From positions 1-42,971 of the forward strand of contig JACPZX010000036.1 of assembly GCA_016195325.1 (NCBI GenBank): a stretch of 42,971 nucleotides of DNA, given 5' to 3'. The translations under genes were made by a program, and so were the position numbers. The DNA is from Acidobacteriota bacterium (GTDB lineage Bacteria; Acidobacteriota; Polarisedimenticolia; JACPZX01). Shown here piece after piece: positions 34,606 through 42,971 of this stretch (its first letter is position 1; every line of letters begins with the position of its first letter). The notes under the pieces were generated by a model that was given only the letters and a program-made list of their open reading frames with translations, did no database searches and was not told the DNA's origin.

Positions 34606-37371
34606 GTGGACCGCATGATGGCCTGTGCGACGTGCGCGAGCGAGATCCCCGAATCGAGCCGGTTCTGCCTCTCGTGCGGCATGCCGACCAGCGGATCGGG
34701 ATCCGACTCGCTCACCCCCACCCGCCTCGCCCCCGCCGAGCCGGCGGCGCGCCGCACGCCGGCCGGACCGGCCGGGGTGAGCCGGGCCCACACGAACGTC
34801 GGCCCGAGCGCCCTCGCCCAGTCGTCGGTGGATCACGGCCGGTTCACGCCGGGCGAGATGGTGGCGGACCGGTACCGGGTCATCGAGCAGATCGGCAAGG
34901 GGGGGATGGGCGAGGTCTACCGCGCCGACGACCTGAAGCTCGCGCAGCAGGTCGCGCTGAAGTTCCTCCCCCCCGCCTTCGAGAGCGACCCGAGCCGCCT
35001 CGAGCGTTTCCTTGGCGAGGTGCGGATCGCCCGGCAGATCTCCCACGCCAACGTCTGCCGCGTCTACGACGTGGGCGAGGTGGACGGCCAGCACTTCCTC
35101 TCGATGGAGTACGTCGACGGCGAGGATCTCGCAACCCTCCTCAAGCGCATCGGCCGCTTCCCCTCGGAGAAGGCGACCGAGATCGCGCGACAGATCTGCG
35201 CGGGGCTGGCCGCCGCGCACGACAAGGGGGTGCTCCACCGCGATCTGAAGCCGGCCAACGTCATGCTCGACGGGCGCTGCAAGGTGCGCATCGCCGACTT
35301 CGGGCTGGCGGCGCTCGCGGGGGAGATCGACGGGCGCGAGGTGCGCGCGGGGACCCCGGCGTACATGGCCCCCGAACAGCTCTCGGGAAAGGAGGTCACG
35401 GTCCGGAGCGACATCTACTCGCTCGGCCTCGTCCTCTACGAGCTGTACACGGGCAAGCCCGCCTTCAGCGCCGACACGATTCCCGATCTGCAGCGCCTCC
35501 AGACCGAGACGACCCCTGCCAGCGTCACCAGTCTGGTCCAGGAGTGCGACCCCGCCGTCGAGCGCGTCATCCTGAGGTGCCTCTCGGCCGACCCCGCTCT
35601 CCGACCGGCCTCGGCCCTCGCCGTGGCCGCGGCGCTGCCCGGAGGCGATCCCCTCGCCGCGGCCCTCGCCGCCGGCGAGACCCCGTCTCCCGAGATGGTG
35701 GCGGCTGCGGGAGACGCGGGGGGGCTGAAACCGAAGGTCGCGTGGATCTGCCTCGGCCTCTTCGTCGCGTCGCTCGCCGCGGGCGTCTTCGCCACGCGCC
35801 GGGAGGAGCTGTTCCACAGGGTCCCGTTCACCAAGACCCCCGACTATCTCGTCGAGCGCGCTCACGAGATCCTGAGGAAGATCGGCTACACCGATCCTCC
35901 CGCCGACAGCAAGCGCTTCCTCGGTACGGACGGCGAGTACCTGGACTACGTCGCGAAGCACGACAGCGGCCCGCGGAAATGGGACGCGCTATCGAAGGGA
36001 CAGCCGAGCGCCGTGGCGCTGATCTACCGGCAGAGCCCGCGCCTCATGGAGCCCCTCAACCGCATCGGCGTCGTCGGCGACAACGATCCCCCCCCGATCC
36101 TCTCGGGAATGGCGTCGGTGCAGGTCGACACGGAGGGCAGGCTCATCCACTTCGCCGCGGTCCCACCGCAGAAGGACGAGTCCGAGGGACCGTTCCCCGA
36201 CCCCGACTGGAAGACGCTGCTGGCCGAGGCCGGCTTCGACGTGGCGAAGGTGACGCCCGTGAGGTCCACGTGGGCCCCGCTCTCGTTCGCCGACTCCCGC
36301 GCGGCGTGGGAGACTCGCTACGACGGCATCCCCGACCTGCCGGTCCGCATCGAGGCGGCGGCGTACCACGGGAAGCCGATCTACTTCGAGCTCCTTCACC
36401 CGTGGACCCGCCCCGCCCGGATGGAGGCGGCCGAGATCCCCAAGGGGGTGCAGATCGGCAGCGTCGTGAGCGTGATCTTCCTCCTCTCGGCGCTCGTCGG
36501 CGCGATCTACTTCGCGCGGCGGAACATCAAGAGCGGGCGCGACGATCGGAAGGGAGCCTTCCGGTTCGCGCAGTTCGTCTTCCTGGGGGTCCTCGCGACC
36601 TGGGTCCTCTCGGCGGATCACACCGCCTCGGTCGCGAAGGAGTTCTCGGTTTTCCAGGTGGCGCTCGGGCGCGCGGCCTTCCCGGCCGGGATCGCATGGC
36701 TTCTCTACGTCGCGCTCGAGCCGATCGTGAGGCGCCACTGGCCCGACAGCATCATCTCGTGGACGCGCCTGCTCGCGGGAAGGTTCAACGACCCGATGGT
36801 CGGGCGGGACCTCCTCCTCGGCGCCCTCCTCGGGACCTCGATATCCCTGGCGGCGACGCTCCTGAGGCTGAGCCCCGAATGGTTCGGTATGGCGGGGCCG
36901 AAGCCCTCGGTGAACGCCCTCGACGTCCTCCTCGGGCCCTCTCACCTGCTGACGGAGACGCTCGTCGTCTCCCTGAACGCGACCCTCCAGGCGATCATCC
37001 TCCTCTACTTCATGGTGACCGGACTGGTCTTCTCGAGAGGCAACTGGAAGACGAGCATCGCCGTCTTCTTCACTATCGGCACCGTGATGGAGTACCTCTT
37101 CAACCAGACCGGCATCCTCGTCGCCGACGTGGGCCTCGCCCTCGTCATCTCGGCGGCCATCACCTTCGCGCTCGCGCGCCTCGGGCTCTTCGCCCTCATC
37201 GTGACGATGTTCTTCCTGACGTGGAACGCTCCCGTCCCGGACGCGCGCGCCGGTTGGTACGACGGCACGGCCTACTTCGCCCTCGCGATTCTCGTGGCGA
37301 TCGCCGCGCACGGCTTCTACCGCTCGCTCGGCGGCCAGCCGCTCTTCGGCGCGCGCCTGCCGGAGGCGTGA
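34606..37371 (+). CDS. zinc-ribbon Ser/Thr protein kinase, paralogue of 12490-15168
   Basis: This 921-residue membrane kinase has the same layout as the first one: a zinc ribbon (CATC and CLSC, residues 7-23), a kinase core at about 80-345 ([35 protein letters not shown]), a single helix, a roughly 200-residue soluble region, then eight or nine helices. The linker [14 protein letters not shown] and the membrane-domain phrase ISWTRLLAGR are almost identical in both, so they arose by duplication. The start is the GTG at 34606 with GGAG close by; ATG codons at 34615 and 34618 are alternatives. A methyltransferase gene follows 7 nt downstream. Confidence 0.9.
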   Translation: MDRMMACATCASEIPESSRFCLSCGMPTSGSGSDSLTPTRLAPAEPAARRTPAGPAGVSRAHTNVGPSALAQSSVDHGRFTPGEMVADRYRVIEQIGKGGMGEVYRADDLKLAQQVALKFLPPAFESDPSRLERFLGEVRIARQISHANVCRVYDVGEVDGQHFLSMEYVDGEDLATLLKRIGRFPSEKATEIARQICAGLAAAHDKGVLHRDLKPANVMLDGRCKVRIADFGLAALAGEIDGREVRAGTPAYMAPEQLSGKEVTVRSDIYSLGLVLYELYTGKPAFSADTIPDLQRLQTETTPASVTSLVQECDPAVERVILRCLSADPALRPASALAVAAALPGGDPLAAALAAGETPSPEMVAAAGDAGGLKPKVAWICLGLFVASLAAGVFATRREELFHRVPFTKTPDYLVERAHEILRKIGYTDPPADSKRFLGTDGEYLDYVAKHDSGPRKWDALSKGQPSAVALIYRQSPRLMEPLNRIGVVGDNDPPPILSGMASVQVDTEGRLIHFAAVPPQKDESEGPFPDPDWKTLLAEAGFDVAKVTPVRSTWAPLSFADSRAAWETRYDGIPDLPVRIEAAAYHGKPIYFELLHPWTRPARMEAAEIPKGVQIGSVVSVIFLLSALVGAIYFARRNIKSGRDDRKGAFRFAQFVFLGVLATWVLSADHTASVAKEFSVFQVALGRAAFPAGIAWLLYVALEPIVRRHWPDSIISWTRLLAGRFNDPMVGRDLLLGALLGTSISLAATLLRLSPEWFGMAGPKPSVNALDVLLGPSHLLTETLVVSLNATLQAIILLYFMVTGLVFSRGNWKTSIAVFFTIGTVMEYLFNQTGILVADVGLALVISAAITFALARLGLFALIVTMFFLTWNAPVPDARAGWYDGTAYFALAILVAIAAHGFYRSLGGQPLFGARLPEA

Positions 37372-37378
37372 GCGCGAC

Positions 37379-38086
37379 GTGGGCTCGTCCGACCGACCCG
37401 ACGCGTCACCCGGCGCGGCGGAGTGGTACGAGGCGCACGCGAGCGGCGTCTTCCTCGAGGCGTGCTACGGCAGCGCCCCTCCCCGGATCCGGCGCGCCCT
37501 CGAGCAGGAGATCGCGTTCCTCGAGAGCGCCCTCCCCCGCACCGGAAGAGTCCTCGAGGTCGGCTGCGGCGACGGGCGGCTCCTCGAGTCCCTCGGAGCC
37601 GGACCGAGGCGCCTCACCGGCATCGACTTCCTCGAGTCCTACCTCCACCAGGCCGTGCGGGCGAGAAAGCTCGCGGCAAGCACGGGGCTCACCGCGGCGA
37701 GCGCCGGGGATCTCCCCTTCCCGGATCGCTCGTTCGACGCGCTCTACTGCGCGCAGAACACCCTCGGCCTCCTCGGCGATCTCAAGGAGCGGGCGCTTCG
37801 CGAGTTCGCGCGCGTGATCCGGCCGGGGGGGATCGCGGTGATCGTGGTCTACTCCCCCGACTCCCTCGCGCCGAGGGCCGAGTGGTACACCGAGATGCAC
37901 CGGCGCGGCGCCATGCAGCCCATCGACTGGGCGCGGTCGGGCCCCGAGCTCCTCATCACCGGGGACGGCCACGGCTCGGAGTGCTTCAGGCGGGAGAGGC
38001 TCGAGCGGCTCTTCAGGGGGGCCGGCCTGGAGCCTTCGGTCGAGCCCCTCGGCGAGATCTACTGGGCGGTGCGCGCCCGCAGGTAG
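37379..38086 (+). CDS. class I SAM-dependent methyltransferase
   Basis: This 235-residue enzyme has motif I RVLEVGCGDGRLLESL near 58 and motif II TGIDFLESYL. LPFPDRSFDALYCAQNTLG is near 115 and VIRPGGIAVIVVYSP near 145. That is a UbiE/Methyltransf_11-type fold, and the substrate cannot be told. The start is the GTG at 37379, 7 nt after the kinase stop, so it probably shares the kinase transcript. The last 28 nt overlap the convergent MFS gene. Confidence 0.8.
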   Translation: MGSSDRPDASPGAAEWYEAHASGVFLEACYGSAPPRIRRALEQEIAFLESALPRTGRVLEVGCGDGRLLESLGAGPRRLTGIDFLESYLHQAVRARKLAASTGLTAASAGDLPFPDRSFDALYCAQNTLGLLGDLKERALREFARVIRPGGIAVIVVYSPDSLAPRAEWYTEMHRRGAMQPIDWARSGPELLITGDGHGSECFRRERLERLFRGAGLEPSVEPLGEIYWAVRARR

Positions 38087-39345
38087 TCGAGGCTCCGCGC
38101 AAAGGGGCGCAGCGACAGAGCGAGCAGCGCCGACGCCGACAGATAGGCCCCGCACCCCACGATCGCGAGCGACCACCCCACCGCGCGCTCGTCGCCGAAG
38201 ACCCTGTCGGTGAGAAGGGCGACCGCCGTGGGCCCGAGCCCCAGCCCGATCGCGTTGACCGCGAAGAGGTAGACCGCCGACGCCTGGCCTCGCATCGAGT
38301 TCGGCATCATCTCCTGGATCGCCGCCGGGGCGACCCCCCACACGACGCTTCCGAAGAACATCGTCGGCACGAGCAGGGCGAGCGCGGCGGTCGCCCCCGG
38401 CGCCAGGGGGAAGAGCGTGGCGAAAGGAAGGCACGCGAGGGATGTCATCGCGGCGACGCGAAGGTTCGCGTCGCGCCGGCCGCGCGCCGCGAGGCGATCG
38501 GCGTAGCGGCCTCCGGCGATCACGCCGGCGCTCCCCGCGAGGAGCACGACCGCTCCGAAGGCGAGCCCCGCCTCGGCCGGGCCGAGGCCGTACCTCCGCG
38601 AGAGGAACGCCGGCGCCCACGCCGTGATCGCGTACCCGCCGAGGGCCATGAGCGCGCACCCGAGGTTGTGGCAGACGAGGGTCTCCGCGTTGGCCCGGAA
38701 CCACTCCGACACGTCGCGGACGGTGGCGCTGCCGCCGCCGGTGTCCCCCCGCCGCGCCGGCTCCCTCATCGCCAGGACGAGCGGCGCGAGCGCCAGCCCC
38801 GGGAGCCCGACGGCGAAGAAGACCGTCCGCCACGACGCCGCGAGCCCGACGATCGTGCCGCCGACGACGAACGCGAGGCCGGCGCCGACGTAGATCCCCG
38901 TCGAGTAGACGCCGAGCGCCGTCGCCCGCTTCCGCGCCTCGAAGGAATCCGCGATCAGAGAGTACGCCGCCGGCGCGAGCGCCGCCTCGCCGACGCCGAC
39001 GCCCATCCGGAGCGCGAGCATCTGCGGAAAGGTCGTCGCAAGGCCGCACGCCGCGGTGAAGAGGCTCCACGCGGCGAAGCCGAGCGCGACGATCCACCGC
39101 CGGCTCCGGGAGTCCGCCGCGCGGCCGAGGGGAATCCCGAAGAAGGTGTAGAAGAGGGCGAAGCTCGCCCCCATCAGCAGGCTCATCTGCGTGTCGCTGA
39201 TCGCCAGATCCCGGCGAACCGGCTGGACCAGGAGCGACAGGATCTGGCGATCGACGAACGAGAAGACGTAGACGATCGTCAGGACGCCCACGAGGGACCA
39301 GGCGCGCCGGGGCGGCGGGTAGGGGGGATCCGGTTCAGGCGCCAA
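38059..39345 (-). CDS. MFS transporter, spinster-like
   Basis: This 428-residue, 12-helix permease has the N-terminal pattern VYVFSFVDRQILSLLVQPV, followed by the loop motif FFGIPLGRAADSRSRR, which places it in the spinster/ACS part of the MFS. It probably exports or imports a small organic acid or lipid-like compound. The start at 39345 overlaps the asnB stop by 11 nt, so it belongs to the asnB operon. Its 3' end overlaps the methyltransferase gene tail to tail. Confidence 0.85.
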   Translation of the reverse strand: MAPEPDPPYPPPRRAWSLVGVLTIVYVFSFVDRQILSLLVQPVRRDLAISDTQMSLLMGASFALFYTFFGIPLGRAADSRSRRWIVALGFAAWSLFTAACGLATTFPQMLALRMGVGVGEAALAPAAYSLIADSFEARKRATALGVYSTGIYVGAGLAFVVGGTIVGLAASWRTVFFAVGLPGLALAPLVLAMREPARRGDTGGGSATVRDVSEWFRANAETLVCHNLGCALMALGGYAITAWAPAFLSRRYGLGPAEAGLAFGAVVLLAGSAGVIAGGRYADRLAARGRRDANLRVAAMTSLACLPFATLFPLAPGATAALALLVPTMFFGSVVWGVAPAAIQEMMPNSMRGQASAVYLFAVNAIGLGLGPTAVALLTDRVFGDERAVGWSLAIVGCGAYLSASALLALSLRPFARSLDYLRARTAQ

Positions 39346-41266
39346 GCCGGAACCGCTCGTGGAGCACGCACGCGCTCATCAGGATCATCAGCACCTGATC
39401 GACGGCGACGCGCGATCCCTCGTCCATCGCCTCGAGATCGTCGAGGAGGGCGACGACCTTCGTCCTGTCGAAGAAGGGAATCGAGGCGAGGACCTTTCCG
39501 CGGAGCATGTCCTGCATCAGCACGTTGAGCTTGCGCGACGGGTTGAGCGTCGCCGGAGGGGAGAGGAACGGGTGCTTCTGCCGGTTGTAGACCGTGTCCG
39601 TGATCACGGGGCGGGCCGCCTCCCTGAGGACGAACTTCTCGGTCATGCCGCGGATCTTCATCGCGACGGGCTGGCTGCGGATCACCTCGACGAGGTGGTG
39701 ATCGAGAAACGGGACGCGCCCCTCGATCGAGTGCCCCATCTCCATCCGGTCGCCGAGGACGCAGAGGATGTACGACGGCAGGGCGGTCTTCGACCAGAGG
39801 TAGAGCGACTGGTGGACCGGGTCGCGGCCCCGGAGCTGCCCCCTCACGTCGATGTCGTCGAAGAGGGAGCGGAACCCCTCGCGCCCGTGAAACGCCGCCA
39901 GGTACTCGGGGGCGAGAAGGGCCTGCATCTTCCGGGAGCGGGCCGAGAAGGTCTCGATCCACGAGGGGACGTAGCCGAGGAGTCGCTGCACCCCGGTGAG
40001 CGATCCCGTCTCGCCGTGCGGCAGGAGGAGACCCCTCGACACGGGGTTCGCCGTCTCGAGATCGTGGAGGAGCCCGCGCACCGTCGCCGGGTCCTGCCCC
40101 TGCGAGTTGTGCAGGAGCATGTCGCGGCGGAAGTGCGCGTAGCCGCCGAGGATCTCGTCCGATCCCTCTCCCGTCAGGACGACCTTGTACCCGGCGTCGC
40201 GCACGGCGCGGCTCAGCAGGTACTTCGCGACGCCGTGTGCGTTGACGCAGAAAGTCTCCGACTGGAAGGTGGCGTCGGCGAAGCTGTCGGCGAGATCGTC
40301 CTGGCGTATCGCGATCGGATGGAATATCGCCCCCGCCCTCTCCGCCATCTCGCGCGCGATCGCCTCCTCGTCGTAGTCCGCGCGATCGAAGGTCAGCGTG
40401 AAGGCGCGGATCGGCTCCGCGTGGTGCCGCGCCGCGAGGCCGAGCACGGAAGCCGAGTCGAGGCCGCCGCTCAGGTAGCAGCCGACGGGGACGTCGGCGC
40501 GGAGGCGGATCTTCACCGACTCGTCGAGGGCGGCGCGGAACTCCTCGGCGTACTCCCGATCGGGGCGGTCCGCCACGGCGCGATCGGCAGTGGGGAAGTC
40601 GAAGTCCCAGTAGCGGTAGAGCTGCATGCGCCCCGATCCGCTCACCAGCGCGTAGTGTCCCGCCGGGACCTGGTACACACCCTCGTAGAGGGTGCGGGCC
40701 TGGTGGCCGCCGAGATCGACGGAGTTGTAGAGCGACTCGGCGTCCCACCGCGCCGGGATTCCCGCGGCGAAGAGGGCCTTCACCTCGGAGGCGAAGTAGA
40801 GCTTCCCCTCGTGGCGCGCGAAGAAGAGCGGCTTGATCCCGAAGCGATCGCGCGCGGCGAAGACCGTGCGGCTGGATTCGTCCCACAGGATGAAGGCGAA
40901 CTCGCCGCGGAGCCGGTGAAGGCACTGGGCCCCGAGGTCCTCGTACAGGTGCAGCGCGATCTCGCTGTCGGAGCGCGTGCGAAGGCGATGGCCATGCTCC
41001 GTCAGCTCGCGCTGGATCTTCTCGTAGCCGTAGAACTCGCCGTTCACGACGATGTGCGCCGTCCCCTCCTCGTTGGCGATCGGCTGATCCCCCGTCCGGA
41101 GGTCGATGATGCTCAAACGGGCGTGGCCGAGGGCAGCGCGGCCGTCCGGCGAGATGAAGTGGCGCTGTCCGTCGGGGCCGCGGTGGTGAAGCGCCTGCGT
41201 CGCGCGCGAGAGTGCGGCGGGGTCGACCGGGGAGTCGTGCGAGAAGATTCCTACGATGCCGCACAT
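39335..41266 (-). CDS. asnB: glutamine-hydrolysing asparagine synthase
   Basis: This 643-residue enzyme forms asparagine from aspartate, ATP and glutamine, or acts as an amidotransferase in a biosynthetic pathway. Cys2 in MCGIVGIFS is the glutaminase nucleophile. The N-terminal Ntn domain continues with VNGEFYGYEKIQREL and WDESSRTVFAARDRFG. The C-terminal synthetase has the PP-loop SGGLDSASVLGL and EGSDEILGGYAHFRRD. It starts at the ATG at 41266, 4 nt after the M24 gene stop, and overlaps the MFS gene downstream. The context with an exporter leaves open a specialised amidation role. Confidence 0.92.
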   Translation of the reverse strand: MCGIVGIFSHDSPVDPAALSRATQALHHRGPDGQRHFISPDGRAALGHARLSIIDLRTGDQPIANEEGTAHIVVNGEFYGYEKIQRELTEHGHRLRTRSDSEIALHLYEDLGAQCLHRLRGEFAFILWDESSRTVFAARDRFGIKPLFFARHEGKLYFASEVKALFAAGIPARWDAESLYNSVDLGGHQARTLYEGVYQVPAGHYALVSGSGRMQLYRYWDFDFPTADRAVADRPDREYAEEFRAALDESVKIRLRADVPVGCYLSGGLDSASVLGLAARHHAEPIRAFTLTFDRADYDEEAIAREMAERAGAIFHPIAIRQDDLADSFADATFQSETFCVNAHGVAKYLLSRAVRDAGYKVVLTGEGSDEILGGYAHFRRDMLLHNSQGQDPATVRGLLHDLETANPVSRGLLLPHGETGSLTGVQRLLGYVPSWIETFSARSRKMQALLAPEYLAAFHGREGFRSLFDDIDVRGQLRGRDPVHQSLYLWSKTALPSYILCVLGDRMEMGHSIEGRVPFLDHHLVEVIRSQPVAMKIRGMTEKFVLREAARPVITDTVYNRQKHPFLSPPATLNPSRKLNVLMQDMLRGKVLASIPFFDRTKVVALLDDLEAMDEGSRVAVDQVLMILMSACVLHERFRLGA

Positions 41267-41270
41267 GCCG

Positions 41271-42695
41271 TCACACCTTCAGGAGGCACCAGTCCTTCGT
41301 CATCGGGACGGAGCTCATCGGGACGCCCGTCTTGAGGGTGACGAGGACGCAGTCGGAGTGGTTGTAGCCGAAGCCGTTCTCCGGATCGTAGAGCCCCGGC
41401 TCGTTGCTGAACATCATCCCCTCCTCGAGCGTGGTGAAATCGCCGAGGGCGAGGTAGGGGGGCTGGTGCCCCTCCATCCCCTGGCCGTGGCCGGGGCGGT
41501 GGTAGATGTACTTCTGCATCCCCGCCTTCACCTGGTAGTCGTGGACCGCCTTCGCGACGTGGGAGCACGCGACCCCAGCGGCCGACTGCTCCTGCTGGAT
41601 GCGGCACGACTCGGTGTGCGCCTCCCACACCTTCTCGCGGTGCGCGTCCCACGGCCCGAGCTGGTACGCGCGGTACAGCTCGCCGCCGTAGCCGCCGACC
41701 TGCACGACCCCCGAGACCTGGAGCGAGTCCCCCTTCTTCACCTTGTTGTAGTGGAACTGGTTCGGGTGGGGGTACGCGGTGCCGATGCCGGTGCGAACGC
41801 CGATGTCGACCGAGACGCCGACCGCCGTGTGCGGCCGCTCGTCGCGCTTGATGTCGGCCAGGATCAGCCCCGTCCCGTAGGTCATCGTCTCCTGCGCGAT
41901 CTCGTAGTCGATGAGGTCGGTGCCGCGCGCGAGGATCAGATCGCGGGCGAAGGCGTGGATCCGGTCGAAATAGTTCATCGCGCGCTGCGTCAGCGCGATC
42001 TCCTCCGGAGTCTTCACCATCCTCATGTTCATGCAGAGGTCGTCGATCTTCCGCAGCGACGTCTTCGGGCAGACGTCGGCGATCGTCGCCTTCGGCCGCT
42101 CGTCGTACGTGGCGTCGTGGCCGACGGTCTTCCCGTCGTAGCCGCGCTTGCGGATTCCCTCCCACATCCAGCGCGTCAGGTCGACCTTGTCTCCCTCGAC
42201 GACCTTCCCCTCGTTCGGGAACCCGCCCTTCGCGTGCTGGATGTCGAAGTACGACTCGCGGTCCTGGATCCACCACGAGGCGACGAGGTCGCGATCGAGC
42301 CCCGGGTGGAACCAGGTGAGATCGAGGCCGTCGGCGGGGATGAGGATCGCGAAGGGGCGTTCGGTGGTCGTGTGGAAGAGGCCGGTGAAGTAGATGATGT
42401 TCCAGCGATCGGTGAGAAGCGCCGCGTCGACGCGGGCCTCTTTCAGCTTTGTCTGTAACCGCGCGATGTTCGATTTGTACCAGGCCTGGTCGAGCCGATC
42501 GTACGTGGCGGGCGTCGGATGGTCCGGGCGGGGCTTGAGCAGCTTCTCCGACTCACTCGCGCGCGCCGGCTTCGCCGCGACGTTCTTCGACGCGCCCGCC
42601 GGCTCGGCCGCCCCCCACGCGGGCAGAACGAGAGCGCTCGACGCCACCGCCGCTCCCAGGAACTCCCTTCGGCTCGACCTTCGCTTCATCGTCAT
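41271..42695 (-). CDS. Tat-exported M24 (Xaa-Pro peptidase/creatinase-like) protein
   Basis: This 474-residue protein starts at the ATG at 42695 behind GAGGAGG. A twin-arginine signal (SRREFLGAAVASSALVLPAW) leads it to the periplasm. The C-terminal pita-bread domain keeps HRPGHGQGMEGHQPP and MMFSNEPGLY. However, the place of the first metal aspartates reads VQVGGYGGELYRAY, and the last glutamate site reads GYNHSDCVLVT. Two to three of the five metal ligands of M24 peptidases therefore seem replaced. It may be a metal-independent relative such as a creatinase-type hydrolase, or a binding protein. It heads the asnB-MFS operon. Confidence 0.8.
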   Translation of the reverse strand: MTMKRRSSRREFLGAAVASSALVLPAWGAAEPAGASKNVAAKPARASESEKLLKPRPDHPTPATYDRLDQAWYKSNIARLQTKLKEARVDAALLTDRWNIIYFTGLFHTTTERPFAILIPADGLDLTWFHPGLDRDLVASWWIQDRESYFDIQHAKGGFPNEGKVVEGDKVDLTRWMWEGIRKRGYDGKTVGHDATYDERPKATIADVCPKTSLRKIDDLCMNMRMVKTPEEIALTQRAMNYFDRIHAFARDLILARGTDLIDYEIAQETMTYGTGLILADIKRDERPHTAVGVSVDIGVRTGIGTAYPHPNQFHYNKVKKGDSLQVSGVVQVGGYGGELYRAYQLGPWDAHREKVWEAHTESCRIQQEQSAAGVACSHVAKAVHDYQVKAGMQKYIYHRPGHGQGMEGHQPPYLALGDFTTLEEGMMFSNEPGLYDPENGFGYNHSDCVLVTLKTGVPMSSVPMTKDWCLLKV

Positions 42696-42802
42696 GCGCC
42701 GCCTCCTCTTGTTCTTCCCGCGGCCCTGGCGGGCGAAGCGGGCATCGTACACGAACCGGCGCGACGTTGACGAGGCACCGCCCGCCATCGTCTCATGGCG
42801 GC

Positions 42803-42971
42803 GTGAGCATTCTCTTCGGCCTCCTCGTCGCGGCCCTCGGCTGGACGACGGTCACGCGGGCCTTCCATTTCACTGACTGGTCCGTCATCGACTACGTGAA
42901 CCTCCCCTTCCACGAGGGGGGACACATCTTCTTCTCCCCGTTCGGCACCACGCTCCACATCCTCGGGGGGA
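42803..42971 (+). CDS. membrane protein with HEGGH motif, 5' part
   Basis: The frame opens with a GTG at 42803 and runs off the window. An N-terminal hydrophobic segment (ILFGLLVAALGW) is followed by VNLPFHEGGHIFFSPFG, where HEGGH fits the HExxH zinc signature of a small membrane metallopeptidase-like family distinct from the M50 protein at 16259-16978. Only 56 residues are visible, so the family is uncertain. It is divergent from the M24 gene. Confidence 0.6.
   Translation, partial: MSILFGLLVAALGWTTVTRAFHFTDWSVIDYVNLPFHEGGHIFFSPFGTTLHILGG

Overview
This window is high-GC bacterial DNA, probably chromosomal. The gene content points to Acidobacteriota or a similar soil or sediment phylum: paired periplasmic M16 peptidases, a tricorn-like protease, a DUF885 protein, an M24 peptidase with a Tat signal, and two large zinc-ribbon membrane Ser/Thr kinases. 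The phylum is an inference from gene content, not from a marker gene. Two stretches (about 100-2030 and 26.9-31.3 kb) look lower in GC and carry accessory genes, so they are probably acquired.

Left part (1-10.3 kb). A four-gene operon on the minus strand, korD-korA-korB-korC, encodes a 2-oxoacid:ferredoxin oxidoreductase whose genes are coupled by 4-nt ATGA/GTGA overlaps. The 3' end of korC is interrupted: a perfect 74-bp direct repeat (26-99 and 2031-2104) brackets a 1.93-kb insert. The insert carries a frameshifted gene remnant, a protein made of two half HAD domains, and a two-helix membrane protein. The native korC terminus lies beyond the insert at 10-25. Next come a hemerythrin-like protein, a catalytic plus non-catalytic M16 pair, and a pYEATS membrane protein followed by a DUF5995 protein.

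Middle (10.3-26.9 kb). A minus-strand cluster holds an M50 protease, an M20 peptidase broken by an out-of-frame deletion, a zinc-ribbon Ser/Thr kinase and a two-domain salicylyl/anthraniloyl-CoA-type hydroxylase. The kinase and hydroxylase genes overlap by 11 nt. On the plus strand are a DUF885 protein and a 1149-residue exported beta-rich protein that ends at a 12-bp hairpin. A zeta-toxin-like kinase with a small overlapping downstream partner follows, then the tricorn-like protease.

Accessory island (26.9-31.3 kb). A 0.3-kb non-coding leader with nested and pseudoknot-capable inverted repeats precedes a reverse transcriptase with a YCDD active site and no maturase domain. Convergent with it are two overlapping genes for a Gp37/Gp68 (DUF5131) three-Cys protein and its usual partner TcmP. 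A tRNA-Leu(CAA) closes the island. This is the best candidate for an undescribed, possibly defensive, system in the window.

Right part (31.4-43 kb). A small exported protein faces a short NACHT NTPase that has no sensor repeats. After these come an arsR-arsM arsenic methylation unit with a clear sigma-70 promoter and an inverted-repeat operator, a second zinc-ribbon kinase paralogous to the first, and a SAM methyltransferase. An M24 peptidase-asnB-MFS operon lies on the minus strand. The window ends inside a membrane protein with an HEGGH motif.
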